Under the pieces are notes generated by a model that was given only the letters and a program-made list of their open reading frames with translations, made no database searches and had not been told where the DNA came from. Position numbers and translations under genes: made by a program. This document shows positions 19,515 to 28,795 of a DNA stretch of 55,656 bases, in pieces. Within the stretch, counting starts at the first letter, position 1. Every line of letters begins with the position of its first letter. This stretch comes from Mesorhizobium sp. (GTDB lineage Bacteria; Pseudomonadota; Alphaproteobacteria; Rhizobiales; Rhizobiaceae), in the NCBI RefSeq assembly GCF_024710845.1, contig NZ_JANJTZ010000059.1:1-55656 (forward strand). Reading direction: 5' to 3'.

Positions 19515-20422
19515 CCCGCGTGGTGCTCCCTCTCCCAAAGCAGCGTAAGCTCACAGAAGCGATGGCTCCAATGCTGGCGGCGCGAATAGGGCGCCTAGAC
19601 TGGCGTCATTTTCCCGATGGCGAATCCCTCGTCACGATCGAAGAGGGTCTGGACGGCATCGATGTCGCTCTCGTCGCCAGCCTGCACAATCCCGACGAAC
19701 TCGCCCTTCCCCTGCGCTTCGCCGCGGCGACGGCGCGCGAGTTCGGCGCCCGCTCCGTCGGACTGATCGCGCCCTATCTGGCCTACATGCGCCAGGACAA
19801 GCGGTTCAACTCTGGCGAGGCCGTCAGCGCACCCTTGTTCGCGCGATTTCTCGAAGAGAGTTTCGATTGGCTGGTTACGGCGGATCCCCATCTGCACAGG
19901 AATCCGAAGCTCTCCGAACTCTACCGCATCCCGGTCCGTCGTGTGGCGACAGCACCGCTGATCGCCGACTGGCTGCGAGACAACGTCGCCAACGCGATCC
20001 TCATAGGCCCGGACGGCGAAAGCGAACAATGGGTAGCCGACATCGCCAATCGAGCCGGTTTTCCTTATCAGATCTTGACGAAGACCCGCCGGGGTGACCG
20101 CGACGTCGAGGTGAGCCTTCCCTCGATCGATGCCGCTGTCAGCCGAACACCCGTCATTGTCGACGACATCGTCTCGTCGGGACGGACCTCGATCGAAACC
20201 CTCGGTCACCTGAGGCGGCTGGGTCTTCCTCCGGCCGTATGCGTCGTCATCCACCCCGTATTCGCTCAGAACGCCTACGAGCAACTGCTCGCGGCCGGGC
20301 CTGCCCGGGTCGTAAGCACGGACTCAATTCCCCACCCATCAAATGCGATTTCCCTAGCCGGACTTCTGGCCCAGGCCAGCATCGAAATGTTCAAGGACGC
20401 TTCGCCAAAGGAAAGATCGTGA
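19511..20422 (+). CDS. prs: Ribose-phosphate pyrophosphokinase (PRPP synthetase)-like
   Basis: The 303-residue protein has the N-terminal PRPP synthetase segment [20 protein letters not shown], the ATP-binding VTADPHLHR and the PRPP loop [13 protein letters not shown]. It is shorter than the classical hexameric bacterial Prs and resembles archaeal/divergent forms. It would make PRPP from ribose-5-phosphate and ATP, or run in reverse. Coupled by overlap to the AMP-phosphorylase-like gene, it may link nucleotide breakdown to PRPP or adenylate pools. A housekeeping Prs should exist elsewhere, so this is likely a specialised paralogue. Confidence 0.88.
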   Translation: MTRVVLPLPKQRKLTEAMAPMLAARIGRLDWRHFPDGESLVTIEEGLDGIDVALVASLHNPDELALPLRFAAATAREFGARSVGLIAPYLAYMRQDKRFNSGEAVSAPLFARFLEESFDWLVTADPHLHRNPKLSELYRIPVRRVATAPLIADWLRDNVANAILIGPDGESEQWVADIANRAGFPYQILTKTRRGDRDVEVSLPSIDAAVSRTPVIVDDIVSSGRTSIETLGHLRRLGLPPAVCVVIHPVFAQNAYEQLLAAGPARVVSTDSIPHPSNAISLAGLLAQASIEMFKDASPKERS

Positions 20423-20492
20423 CCATAATGCCCGCAGACCTGCATGTATCCAGATGGATCGACGTCGCACCAGGCGAGAACGGATAACGGCC

Positions 20493-21200
20493 ATGTCCGA
20501 CACCGTGTTCACCGCGAAAGCACTGACCAAAACCTATGTTTCCGGCGAAACGCAGGTGCTCGCCCTGCGCACAGTAGACTTGGAAATCTTTGCTGGAGAA
20601 GTGGTCGTTCTGCTCGGCCCGTCGGGCAGCGGGAAGTCGACCCTCCTCAACATCATGGGTGGGCTTGATCATGCCACCAGCGGCCAATTGTTCTTCAGCG
20701 ATCTCGAGCTGACCAACCTCGATGATCGAGGCCTTACAGCCTATCGTCGCCAGCACGTCGGGTTCGTGTTCCAGTTCTACAATCTGATTCCCAGCCTAAC
20801 AGCCTATGAAAATGTCGCACTGGTGACCGAGATCTCCGATCACCCGATGCGTCCCGACGAAGCCCTCGCGCTCGTCGGGCTCGAGGCGCGGATGCACCAC
20901 TTCCCGGCACAGCTCTCGGGCGGCGAACAGCAACGCGTGGCTATTGCCCGGGCGATCGCAAAACGGCCTGAGGTGCTGCTCTGCGACGAGCCGACAGGCG
21001 CCCTGGATTCGAAGACAGGCATTCGGGTGATCGAGGCGCTGCTGGGCATCAATGCACAGCTCGGCACCACGGTCCTCATCATAACGCACAACGCCAGCAT
21101 CCAGGATGTCGCCGACCGCGTCTTGTTCTTCGCCGACGGTCAAATCTCGAGAATTCACAAGAACGAAACGCGCCGAACTTCCGCCGAGCTTGTCTGGTGA
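20493..21200 (+). CDS. ABC transporter ATP-binding protein, LolD/MacB type
   Basis: The protein has 235 residues from the ATG at 20493. It has Walker [10 protein letters not shown], signature [14 protein letters not shown] and Walker [13 protein letters not shown], with [12 protein letters not shown] at the start typical of LolD/MacB ATPases. A 13-codon longer frame has no ribosome binding site and is rejected. It ends four bases before the permease gene. With the FtsX permease and HlyD protein it forms a complete exporter. Confidence 0.94.
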   Translation: MSDTVFTAKALTKTYVSGETQVLALRTVDLEIFAGEVVVLLGPSGSGKSTLLNIMGGLDHATSGQLFFSDLELTNLDDRGLTAYRRQHVGFVFQFYNLIPSLTAYENVALVTEISDHPMRPDEALALVGLEARMHHFPAQLSGGEQQRVAIARAIAKRPEVLLCDEPTGALDSKTGIRVIEALLGINAQLGTTVLIITHNASIQDVADRVLFFADGQISRIHKNETRRTSAELVW

Positions 21201-21204
21201 TCCG

Positions 21205-23568
21205 ATGCGCACCCTGGATATCAAGCTCTTTCGGGATCTTATACGGCTGTGGGCCCAGGCGCTTGCGATCGCTCTCGTCATTGCCGGCGGAGTGGCAACC
21301 CTCATTCTGGCTGTCGGCTCCTACCGGTCCCTCGACGAAACGCGTGCCGCCTACTACGAACGCTACAGATTTGCGGACGTCTTTGCCGCGGCACGGCGTG
21401 CGCCGAGAACCCTTGTCGGCCAGATCGCCGAAATTCCAGGCGTTGCCGGTGTCGACGCGCGCATCGTCAAGCTCGCTCTGCTCGACATACCGAACTATTC
21501 CGAGCCCGCTACCGGACAAGTCATTTCGCTCCCAGAGATCGGCGAGCCCGCGCTCAACCAGCTCTATATGCGAGAAGGTCGCGCGCCGGAACCGGGACGG
21601 GTCGACGAGGCCGTTGTCAACGAGGGCTTTGCCAAAGCCCATGGCTTCACGCCGGGATCCCGCTTCTCGGCAATATTGAACGGCCGCAAGCGCGAACTGG
21701 TAGTTGTCGGCATCGCCTTGTCTCCCGAGTTCATCTACGCCGTCGGGCCGGGCGACATCATGCCGGACGACCGCCGCTTCGGTATCATCTGGATGTCGGA
21801 GAGGGCGCTTGCCAGCGTCTACGATCTCGATGACGCGTTTTCATCCGTGGCGGTGAAGCTGTTGCGGGGCGCTTCCGAACGCGACGTTATCATGCGCCTC
21901 GACGCGATACTCGACCGCTACGGTGGACGTGCAGCTTACGGACGGAAGGACCAGACCTCGCACGCGTGGCTCGACCACGAACTCGACATGCTCAGCAATA
22001 TGAGCCGGACGCTGCCGCCGATTTTCCTTCTGGTGTCGGCATTCCTGGTCAATCTCACTCTCACTCGACTCGTAGCCCTGGAGCGCGAGCAGATCGGGCT
22101 CATGAAAGCGTTGGGATACCGCAACGTCAGCATCGTCACGCATTACCTCAAGTTCGTCATGGTCATCGCAGCCATCGGCATAGTGATCGGCGCCGCAACG
22201 GGCACGTGGCTGGGGATACGGATTACCAATCTATTCGGAGACTTTTTCCACTTTCCGTTCCTCGTCTTCACTGAGAGCCCGGATCTCTATGTAGTCGCCG
22301 CGGCGCTGAGCCTCATTGCCGCGGCAATAGGCGCTCTGCGCGCCCTTCGTGAGGTCGTGAGGCTGGCGCCGGCCGTCGCGATGCAGCCGCCCGCGCCGCC
22401 GCGCTTCCGGCGGCTGCTGCCCGCCGATTTCACGCTCGACAAGTTCGCCTCGCAACCGACCATGATGATGTTGCGCAACATCATGCGCCATCCGGTCAGG
22501 TCTTCATTCACGATGCTCGGAATGGCGCTCGCGACGGCGATCCTCGTTGTTTCGCTTTTCACCCGCGATACGATGGAGGAACTCATCGATGTGACATTCT
22601 TCCTGGCCGATCGGCAGGACGCCACCGTCAGTTTCGTGGAAAAGCGCCCGCAGGATGTTGTCATGCAGATCGCGCGGCTCCCGGGTGTTCTCGCAGCTGA
22701 GCCCTCGCGGGAGGTCCCGGTCCGCATACGGAGCGGCACTATTGAGCGTCGGATCGTGATCAGCGGCAGGCCGCTCAATGCTGATCTCAATCGCATTATC
22801 GACGCCGACCTGCGACCCGTCGTGCTGCCGGACACGGGTCTGGCGCTTTCCAGCATGCTCGCTCAGGTCCTCGGGGTCGAACTCGGCCAGTCCGTCGAGA
22901 TCGATCTGCTCGAAGGGACGCGGCGGACCGTCTCTCTTCCTGTGACAGCACTAATCGAGGACTATTTCGGCATCCGGGGCATGATGGATGCCGACGCGCT
23001 CGCCCGCCTCATGCGCGAAGCACCGACGGTGAACAGCGTCAATGTGAGCCTCGACGGAAGCGCACGCGACATGTTCTATGCCGCCGTCAAAGGTATGCCG
23101 GTCGTTAGCGGTTTGGCTTTGCAGCGGGTCTCGTTGGCGAATTTCCGCGAGGCGATAGCCTTGCTTGTCACGACTATGGCGGGCATCTACACGGGCCTTG
23201 CGGCCGTCATCGCCTTCGGCGTCGTCTACAACAGCGCGCGGATTTCGCTTTCGGAACGCGCGCGGGAACTGGCCAGCCTGCGTGTCCTCGGCTTCACCCG
23301 GGGCGAAGTGTTGCGCATCCTGCTCCTCGAACTGGCCGTGTTGACGTTGCTCGCGCAGCCGCCGGGTTGGGTCATGGGCTACGGCCTCGCCTGGATCATG
23401 CAAACCAACCTGGCTGGCGAATTGATGCGGGTTCGCCTGGTCGTTGAGCAGCCCACCTATGTCTTCGCCAGCGCGATCGTGATTGCCGCAGCTGTGCTTT
23501 CCGCGCTCGTCGTACGCCGGCGTATCAACAAGCTGGACCTTGTCACTGTTCTCAAGACGCGAGATTGA
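21205..23568 (+). CDS. ABC transporter permease with two FtsX domains
   Basis: This 787-residue inner-membrane protein starts at 21205, directly after the ATPase gene. It has one membrane helix near residue 20, a large periplasmic region, an FtsX three-helix block around 270-390, a second half with another helix near 440 and a closing FtsX block around 660-780. The duplicated layout is that of large exporters moving lipoproteins, lipids or hydrophobic compounds out of the membrane. Reading frames 33 codons longer upstream overlap the ATPase gene and are not the start. Confidence 0.9.
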   Translation: MRTLDIKLFRDLIRLWAQALAIALVIAGGVATLILAVGSYRSLDETRAAYYERYRFADVFAAARRAPRTLVGQIAEIPGVAGVDARIVKLALLDIPNYSEPATGQVISLPEIGEPALNQLYMREGRAPEPGRVDEAVVNEGFAKAHGFTPGSRFSAILNGRKRELVVVGIALSPEFIYAVGPGDIMPDDRRFGIIWMSERALASVYDLDDAFSSVAVKLLRGASERDVIMRLDAILDRYGGRAAYGRKDQTSHAWLDHELDMLSNMSRTLPPIFLLVSAFLVNLTLTRLVALEREQIGLMKALGYRNVSIVTHYLKFVMVIAAIGIVIGAATGTWLGIRITNLFGDFFHFPFLVFTESPDLYVVAAALSLIAAAIGALRALREVVRLAPAVAMQPPAPPRFRRLLPADFTLDKFASQPTMMMLRNIMRHPVRSSFTMLGMALATAILVVSLFTRDTMEELIDVTFFLADRQDATVSFVEKRPQDVVMQIARLPGVLAAEPSREVPVRIRSGTIERRIVISGRPLNADLNRIIDADLRPVVLPDTGLALSSMLAQVLGVELGQSVEIDLLEGTRRTVSLPVTALIEDYFGIRGMMDADALARLMREAPTVNSVNVSLDGSARDMFYAAVKGMPVVSGLALQRVSLANFREAIALLVTTMAGIYTGLAAVIAFGVVYNSARISLSERARELASLRVLGFTRGEVLRILLLELAVLTLLAQPPGWVMGYGLAWIMQTNLAGELMRVRLVVEQPTYVFASAIVIAAAVLSALVVRRRINKLDLVTVLKTRD

Positions 23569-23571
23569 ACC

Positions 23572-24789
23572 ATGCGCGCGATTTCAATGAAGCGAACCGT
23601 AGGAGCTGTGGCCCTTGTGATATTGGCCGCCGGCGCGGTCTGGTTCGCCTGGCCACGGCCGATCGCAGTGGATCTGGCAACGGTGACGAATGGTCCCATG
23701 GAGGTCACGATCGACGACGAGGCCAAGACGCGCGTACGCCACGTGTATGTTGTGTCTGCGCCGATTGCCGGAAAGGTCCTCAGAATCTCTCCTCCCCGCC
23801 ATGTCGGGGACCTGGTCACCGCGGACGAAACGGTGGCCGTGATGCAACCGACCGTACCGAGCTTTCACGATGCCCGCACGCACGAAGAGCTGCGGGCGGC
23901 GCTAGCAGCTACCGAAGCGGCAATGACACTCGCAGAAGCCGAAGCGCGCCGGATCGAGGCAGCGCTCAAATTTTCGCGCACGGAATTGGAGAGAGCGGAA
24001 GCGCTCGCACGCACCGAAGCGATCTCTCTCAAGGTTTTAGACAAGGCGAGGTTCGACGTCGAAACCAACGAGGCCGCCCTGGCGAGCGCCAAGGCGCAGG
24101 TCGAGGTCCGGCGCAACGAGCGCGCAAGCGTCGCGGCCCGACTCAGCGAACCGTCGGGCGCCATCCCGCAATCGGACCCTGCCTGCTGCATCCAGATACG
24201 CGCCCCGGTGACCGGAAGCGTTCTGAAGATCATTCAGGAGAGCGAAGCAGTCGTGCAAGCAGGCGCCCCGTTAATCGAGATCGGCGATCCGCGCGACCTC
24301 GAGATCGTCGCCGACCTTCTGTCGACCGATGCCGTCCAGATCAAGCCCGGCGCACCAGTCCGGATCGATGGCTGGGGTGGATCACCCATCCGTGGCCGGG
24401 TGACACGGGTAGATCCGGCGGGGTTCGTCAAGGTCTCCGCGCTCGGCATCGAGGAGCAAAGGGTCCGCACGATCATCGATTTCGTCGATCCTCCCGAAGC
24501 ATGGTCGCCGCTTGGTCACGATTACCGGGTGATCGTGCATGTCACGACCTGGAGAGCCGAGGACGTCCTGACCGTACCGGTCGCGGCTCTTTTTCGAAAA
24601 GGCGAGGACTGGGCTGTCTTCGCGGTGAAAGACGGCGCCGCACGCGCCATTGCCATCAAGATCGGACAGCGCAACGGCCGAATGGCCGAGGTGCAGTCCG
24701 GCATCACCGCCGGGGACCGTGTCGTGCTGCACCCAAGCGACAGGGTCAAGGGCGGCGTGATCGTGACCGAGCGCGATACGTTAGATTGA
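23572..24789 (+). CDS. HlyD/MacA-type periplasmic adaptor protein
   Basis: The protein has up to 405 residues, with an N-terminal membrane anchor (VGAVALVILAAGAVWFAW), lipoyl-like half motifs around residues 60-85 and 205-230, a long alpha-helical hairpin (about 95-190) and beta-barrel domains at the C-terminus. A pair of cysteines (DPACCIQ) sits just after the hairpin. It is the third gene of the ABC exporter, four bases behind the permease stop; an internal ATG at 23587 is a possible alternative start. It should connect the permease to an outer-membrane channel, which is not encoded here. Confidence 0.9.
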   Translation: MRAISMKRTVGAVALVILAAGAVWFAWPRPIAVDLATVTNGPMEVTIDDEAKTRVRHVYVVSAPIAGKVLRISPPRHVGDLVTADETVAVMQPTVPSFHDARTHEELRAALAATEAAMTLAEAEARRIEAALKFSRTELERAEALARTEAISLKVLDKARFDVETNEAALASAKAQVEVRRNERASVAARLSEPSGAIPQSDPACCIQIRAPVTGSVLKIIQESEAVVQAGAPLIEIGDPRDLEIVADLLSTDAVQIKPGAPVRIDGWGGSPIRGRVTRVDPAGFVKVSALGIEEQRVRTIIDFVDPPEAWSPLGHDYRVIVHVTTWRAEDVLTVPVAALFRKGEDWAVFAVKDGAARAIAIKIGQRNGRMAEVQSGITAGDRVVLHPSDRVKGGVIVTERDTLD

Positions 24790-24837
24790 AAAGCAAACAT
24801 GGCGGCGCCTTCTGATGAGGCCTTCAGCCGGTATCGT

Positions 24838-24880
24838 TTTTCGCCGGGATTCGGTGCTGACTTTGATCTTGGGCAACGCA
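24838..24880. repeat. Promoter-like repeat copy with relaxed FNR/NnrR box, orphan
   Basis: The stretch shares about 33 of 40 bases with 28697-28735, including CGGGATTCGGT and CTTTGATCTTGG. It contains TTGATCTTGGGCAA at 24863-24876, a TTG-N8-CAA match. It lies between two convergent genes and has no gene or -10 element downstream, so it may be the left-over promoter of a lost gene. Confidence 0.4.
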
Positions 24881-24921
24881 GGTCGGTCCCCATTGCGCCG
24901 GCCCGCGACCGGTGGATGCAT

Positions 24922-26250
24922 TCAAACCGGTTGGCTCGAAACCTGCGGGAACTCCGTCAGCCAGCCGCCCTCGAACCCCGCCCTTTGCAAGCCGCTGCGG
25001 ATGTGCGGACATGAGCGCATCAATCGCCACAACAGGCTGCTGCGTTCGTTCTCGATCATCAGGACGATGGGGCCTTCGTTTAGGCCGAAGTGCCAAGGCG
25101 AGATCCACCAGCCAAAGTTGTTATCCGGCGATCCCGGGTGCGTCGGATTGAAGGCTGCCTTGAAGCCATAGGCGTTGGCCGCCTTGAGCTTGGCCTGATG
25201 GATGCAGAAAGCGATCGCCGGTCGGACGATTTCCGGAGCGAACGGCAAAGAGGCTACGATGGCCCAGGGAGCCAGCGTGCCGTCGTCGGGACCATACGGG
25301 ACGCCGCGCCCGACATAGTCCTCGAACCGGCGCTCGATACCGTTCAGCTTGAGTGTGGAGGGACCCGGTCCCTCGCTCGCGGTAAGGCCCCAGCAATGTT
25401 CGCCATAGCCGTCGAAACCACGCGGGTTTTCGATAGCGTAGCGTTGCTGGACGTAGGTGGCGCGCCGGCTGTTCTCGAAATAATCGCTTCCCTTGCTGCG
25501 CATGAAGGGATCCTGGAGACCGCGAAAGTCGATCCACACATGCGAGAGCTGATGGATGAACAGCGGTCCCGCATAGAGGTAGTCGTAGCCGTAGCAGTGC
25601 TCCCAGCGGAAGGTGGCCGTCCAGGCCGCGTAGCTGGTCGAGGGTAGAGGATGCGTCGGCGAGCCGAGCCCCAGGACATAAAGCAAAAGCGCCTCATCAT
25701 ATCCTTCCCAGCGGTACTTCAGGAATCCGCGCTCGGGTGTCCATCCGTGGCTGACGGTTTCTCCCCCGTCCTGCACCCAGCGCCAATCGGCTCGGCGATA
25801 GAGCGCATCGGCCAATGTGCGGATCTCGGCTTCGGCTTGCGTGTTCGCATCGAAAAACGCCGCCGCGGCCAGCGCGCCGGCCAACAAAAAGGTGCTGTCA
25901 ATGGTCGACAGCTCGCACTGCCAGGCTCGCCGGCCAGTCTGCATATCCAGGAAGTGATAGTAAAAACCGCGATATCCCGTGGCGTCCGGTTCCGGCCCAT
26001 GCGGGCTGTTCCAGAAGAAGCGCAGCGTTGCCAAAGTGCGTTCCGTGGCGGCGCTCCGGCTCATGAATCCGCGTTCGACGCCCACCGGATAGCAGGCCAG
26101 CGCAAGGCCGGTGGCGGCGATGCTTGCGGGCCAGTTCGTTTCGGTTTTATCGCGAATGAGGCCGTTGGCGGGGTTCGCTTCATGGATGAAGTAGTCGAAC
26201 GTCTCCCGCTGTAGCGTTGCCAGGTCGTCTTGTATGGCGGAGTTGCTCAC
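24922..26250 (-). CDS. GH144-like glucanase (glucoamylase family protein)
   Basis: The 442-residue protein has the all-helical (alpha/alpha)6 glycoamylase-like domain. Typical blocks are TNWPASIAATGLALACYPVG at the start, GYRGFYYHFLD, STIDSTFLLAG, KYRWEGYDEALLLYVLGLG and DGYGEHCWGLTASEGPG. This family includes beta-1,2-glucan hydrolases. It lacks a signal peptide, so it would act in the cytoplasm unless exported otherwise. A GTG start with AGGTGA upstream is used. Rhizobial-type bacteria make cyclic beta-1,2-glucan, a plausible substrate and carbon source, but specificity is inferred. Confidence 0.85.
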   Translation of the reverse strand: MSNSAIQDDLATLQRETFDYFIHEANPANGLIRDKTETNWPASIAATGLALACYPVGVERGFMSRSAATERTLATLRFFWNSPHGPEPDATGYRGFYYHFLDMQTGRRAWQCELSTIDSTFLLAGALAAAAFFDANTQAEAEIRTLADALYRRADWRWVQDGGETVSHGWTPERGFLKYRWEGYDEALLLYVLGLGSPTHPLPSTSYAAWTATFRWEHCYGYDYLYAGPLFIHQLSHVWIDFRGLQDPFMRSKGSDYFENSRRATYVQQRYAIENPRGFDGYGEHCWGLTASEGPGPSTLKLNGIERRFEDYVGRGVPYGPDDGTLAPWAIVASLPFAPEIVRPAIAFCIHQAKLKAANAYGFKAAFNPTHPGSPDNNFGWWISPWHFGLNEGPIVLMIENERSSLLWRLMRSCPHIRSGLQRAGFEGGWLTEFPQVSSQPV

Positions 26251-26310
26251 GATGTCACCTGGCAGGTTTTCGAAGGATGCTTTCGCCTAGCATCGGCCGC
26301 CTGTGTGGAG

Positions 26311-26973
26311 CTAGGCAAGGGACAGGTGGTCGAAGACACCCTTGACGCCCCTTACGCCCTCGGCAACCACGCGGACGGCATCTCGCTCACTTTGCGAGGA
26401 GACCGCTCCCGATACATGCACCAGGCCGTCGGCGACGGTAAGGTCCAACTCACCTCCTTTGATGCCTGCGTCTTCTCGCAGCCGTGTAAGGATGCTGCGA
26501 CGGATCGCGTCATCACCGGGCGCCGTAGCGTCGAATGTCGCTGTGATGAGAATACGCAGGAGGTCGGGTCGGCTGACGATCCCAACCAGGTGCTCCTCTT
26601 TCATCACCGGTACGCGCTTGATGCCGCGCTCCACCATAAGCGCAGCGATTTGAGGCAGCGGCGTTTCCTCGTCGACCTTGGCTGGATCGGAGGTCATCAC
26701 ATCCCCCACTTTCCAGCTGTGGCTTTTCACATAAGCGCCCGCGTGGTTCTCCTCCGTGCTGAACTGCCGATCGACCGGCGCCAGCGCCTGGGCACCAAGT
26801 TCTGATCTGCGCATCAGATCGCCCTCGGTGATGATGCCGACCACGCGGCCGGCATCATCAATCACGGGCAGACCGCTGATACGGTGGTCCAGCATTATCC
26901 GCGCTGCATGCCTGACACTGTGGTCGGGCGAAACGCTGACTACGTCCACGGTCATCACGTCTTTTGCCTTCAT
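26311..26973 (-). CDS. CBS-pair plus BON domain protein
   Basis: The 220-residue cytoplasmic protein has two CBS motifs (about 1-60 with GLPVIDDAGRVVGIITEGDL and 75-140 with IKRVPVMKEEHLVGIVSRPDL), then a BON domain (about 150-218). CBS pairs bind adenine nucleotides; BON domains often bind lipids. The combination is common in hypoxia and stress regulons. The box at 27105 shares its promoter-side flank with the one at 3213, with TAGTCT as -10 at the matching distance, so low-oxygen control of this gene is well supported. It is divergent from cardiolipin synthase. Confidence 0.92.
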   Translation of the reverse strand: MKAKDVMTVDVVSVSPDHSVRHAARIMLDHRISGLPVIDDAGRVVGIITEGDLMRRSELGAQALAPVDRQFSTEENHAGAYVKSHSWKVGDVMTSDPAKVDEETPLPQIAALMVERGIKRVPVMKEEHLVGIVSRPDLLRILITATFDATAPGDDAIRRSILTRLREDAGIKGGELDLTVADGLVHVSGAVSSQSERDAVRVVAEGVRGVKGVFDHLSLA

Positions 26974-27104
26974 CTGCCTGATCCCTAAGCGTATGGAGTT
27001 TGCTCTCGGCGTCGTGTGACCGACGTTGCCAGTCGCCGTTCAAGCCGCAACCCAGACAAGAGGTTACAAATATGGCAGACTAGCTCAGGATCGCGGAAGG
27101 TTTC

Positions 27105-27118
27105 TTGATACACGTCAA
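27105..27118. promoter_or_regulatory. FNR/FixK-type box (TTGATACACGTCAA)
   Basis: TTGA-N6-TCAA lies between the divergent CBS-BON and cardiolipin synthase genes. Leftward, a class II start falls near 27070 with TAGTCT as -10. Rightward, a start falls near 27153, 41 bases ahead of the ATG at 27194. The left flank GCGGAAGGTTTC is nearly identical to that of the box at 3213. Confidence 0.72.
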
Positions 27119-27193
27119 GAAAACGCAACTGATCTACCAGCAGCTAGGGCGACTGCGGCTGAGCGAGCAAAGAAAGCGATCAGGACAACGAAA

Positions 27194-28630
27194 ATGGTGT
27201 TCATTGGGGGCGAAGCCTGGGCGATCGCCTATCTGGCGGTTGAGTGGTCAATCCGCCTCGTGATGATTGTGGTCGTGCCCCTGCGGCGTTCTCCCGAGGC
27301 CTCGCGGAGTTGGCTTCTGCTGGTATTTTTCCTGCCGATTCCGGCGCTTGTCATCTACCTTCTCATTGGAAGACCGACTTACCCGCGCTGGCGGCGCCAG
27401 CGCTTCGTCAGATTGCCGGCCATCCTCGCGGCCGCGTCCAGGGAGATTGCCCATTCTCGCTTCTGCCGCCGTCCCGACCTGCCGGGCACACTGGCAGGGC
27501 CAGCTCTCCTGATCGAAAAGCTCGGGCAATTCCCAGCGCTCGCCGGAAACGACGTCAGGCTTCTCTCCGAGTATGAGGACGTGATCGACCGAATTGTCGC
27601 CGACATCGACCAGGCACAACTAACAGTCCATCTTCTGTTCTACATCTTTGCCGACGACGAGACCGGCCGGCGTGTAATGGACGCGCTGGACCGGGCCGCG
27701 CGACGAGGTGTCAAGTGCCGGGTTCTGATCGATGCCATCGGGTCGCGACAATGGGCTCACCGCGTGGCGAAGCTGCTCGCCCCGGCTGGCGTGGAGGTTC
27801 GGCTCGCCCTTCGGGTCGGCCTTTTCCGGCGCAGGTCAGCACGCGCCGATCTGCGCAATCACCGGAAGATTGCCATCATCGACAGCCGTGTCGGCTATGT
27901 TGGCTCGCAGAACATCACCCATGCCGTGTCTAACCGGAACGTCACCAATGAAGAACTGGTTGCGCAAGTGGTCGGTCCGATCACGGCGGAACTCCAAGCC
28001 GTTTTTATCGCCGACTGGTTCATGGAAACCGACGAGGAACTGGCCATGCCCGCCTTGTTTCCGCACCATCATCCCAACGCCGGAGTTGTCGCGCAGGTCC
28101 TGCCAAGCGGCCCAGACTATCCGGATGCCGGCGTTGGACACCTCATGGCTGCGCTGGTTCACGGCGCACGCGAACGTGTCGTCATCACGACCCCATACTT
28201 CGTCCCCGATGAGGCCTTCCTGCAGGCGCTCAAGATCGCAGTGTTGCGTGGAGTCGAAGTCCACCTGGTGGTTTCGTATCTCACGGATCAGATTCTGGTG
28301 AAGTTCGCGCAGCGTTCTTATTATTCCGAACTCCTCCTGGCCGGTATCCAAGTGCACCTCTACAAGGGCCGCTTCCTGCATGCCAAGCATGTCACATTTG
28401 ATGACGAGATCGCACTGCTGGGCTCCAGTAACGTCGACATCCGTTCCTTTGTGCTGAACGCTGAAGTAAGCTTTGTCGCTTTTGACCGTGGCGTCACGGC
28501 TCAACTGCAACGTGAACAAATCCGCTGCTTCGGCGCCAGCGAGAGGCTCACGTTCGACGCTTGGGAAAAGCGCACGATCGCCCACAAGATCTGCGAGAAC
28601 CTGGCGCGGCTGGCAGGTCCTCTTCTATAA
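27194..28630 (+). CDS. cls: Cardiolipin synthase (phospholipase D family)
   Basis: The 478-residue membrane enzyme has two N-terminal membrane helices (about 5-55) and two HKD catalytic motifs: HRKIAIIDSRVGYVGSQN and HAKHVTFDDEIALLGSSN. It condenses two phosphatidylglycerols, or PG with PE, to cardiolipin at the inner membrane. The frame is open 56 codons further upstream, but that part crosses the FNR-like box; the ATG at 27194 with AGGA nine bases ahead is chosen. An FNR-controlled second Cls would adapt membrane composition at low oxygen or under envelope stress. Confidence 0.93.
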   Translation: MVFIGGEAWAIAYLAVEWSIRLVMIVVVPLRRSPEASRSWLLLVFFLPIPALVIYLLIGRPTYPRWRRQRFVRLPAILAAASREIAHSRFCRRPDLPGTLAGPALLIEKLGQFPALAGNDVRLLSEYEDVIDRIVADIDQAQLTVHLLFYIFADDETGRRVMDALDRAARRGVKCRVLIDAIGSRQWAHRVAKLLAPAGVEVRLALRVGLFRRRSARADLRNHRKIAIIDSRVGYVGSQNITHAVSNRNVTNEELVAQVVGPITAELQAVFIADWFMETDEELAMPALFPHHHPNAGVVAQVLPSGPDYPDAGVGHLMAALVHGARERVVITTPYFVPDEAFLQALKIAVLRGVEVHLVVSYLTDQILVKFAQRSYYSELLLAGIQVHLYKGRFLHAKHVTFDDEIALLGSSNVDIRSFVLNAEVSFVAFDRGVTAQLQREQIRCFGASERLTFDAWEKRTIAHKICENLARLAGPLL

Positions 28631-28639
28631 ATCAGAGTT

Positions 28640-28698
28640 GGGGTTGACCGCTGCGTGTTTCCGTCACCAGTTGCGTCATGCCGCAACCCCGCTTTTTT
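28640..28698 (+). terminator. Possible intrinsic terminator after cardiolipin synthase
   Basis: GGGGTTG at 28640-28646 can pair with CAACCCC at 28684-28690 across a structured loop, followed by GC and six T at 28693-28698. It starts 10 bases after the stop codon. The large loop lowers confidence. Confidence 0.45.
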
Positions 28699-28735
28699 CG
28701 GGATTCGGTTCTCTCTTTGATCTTGGACAAACAAG
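28697..28735 (+). promoter_or_regulatory. Relaxed FNR/NnrR box TTGATCTTGGACAA in a repeated promoter block
   Basis: The box lies at 28717-28730 and fits TTG-N8-CAA. A class II start near 28765 would use TAGGAT at 28752-28757 as -10 and leave a leader of about 30 bases before the GTG at 28796. The surrounding block recurs at 24838-24880. Confidence 0.5.
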
Positions 28736-28795
28736 ACCCTTGGCGTTCGTCTAGGATAGCAACGTGCGACTTGCACATCGCGAGGACGGAGTCAG

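Noticed and set aside
27026-27193. 56-codon extension of cardiolipin synthase
   Set aside because: It runs through the FNR-like box and expected transcription start, and is not part of the family.
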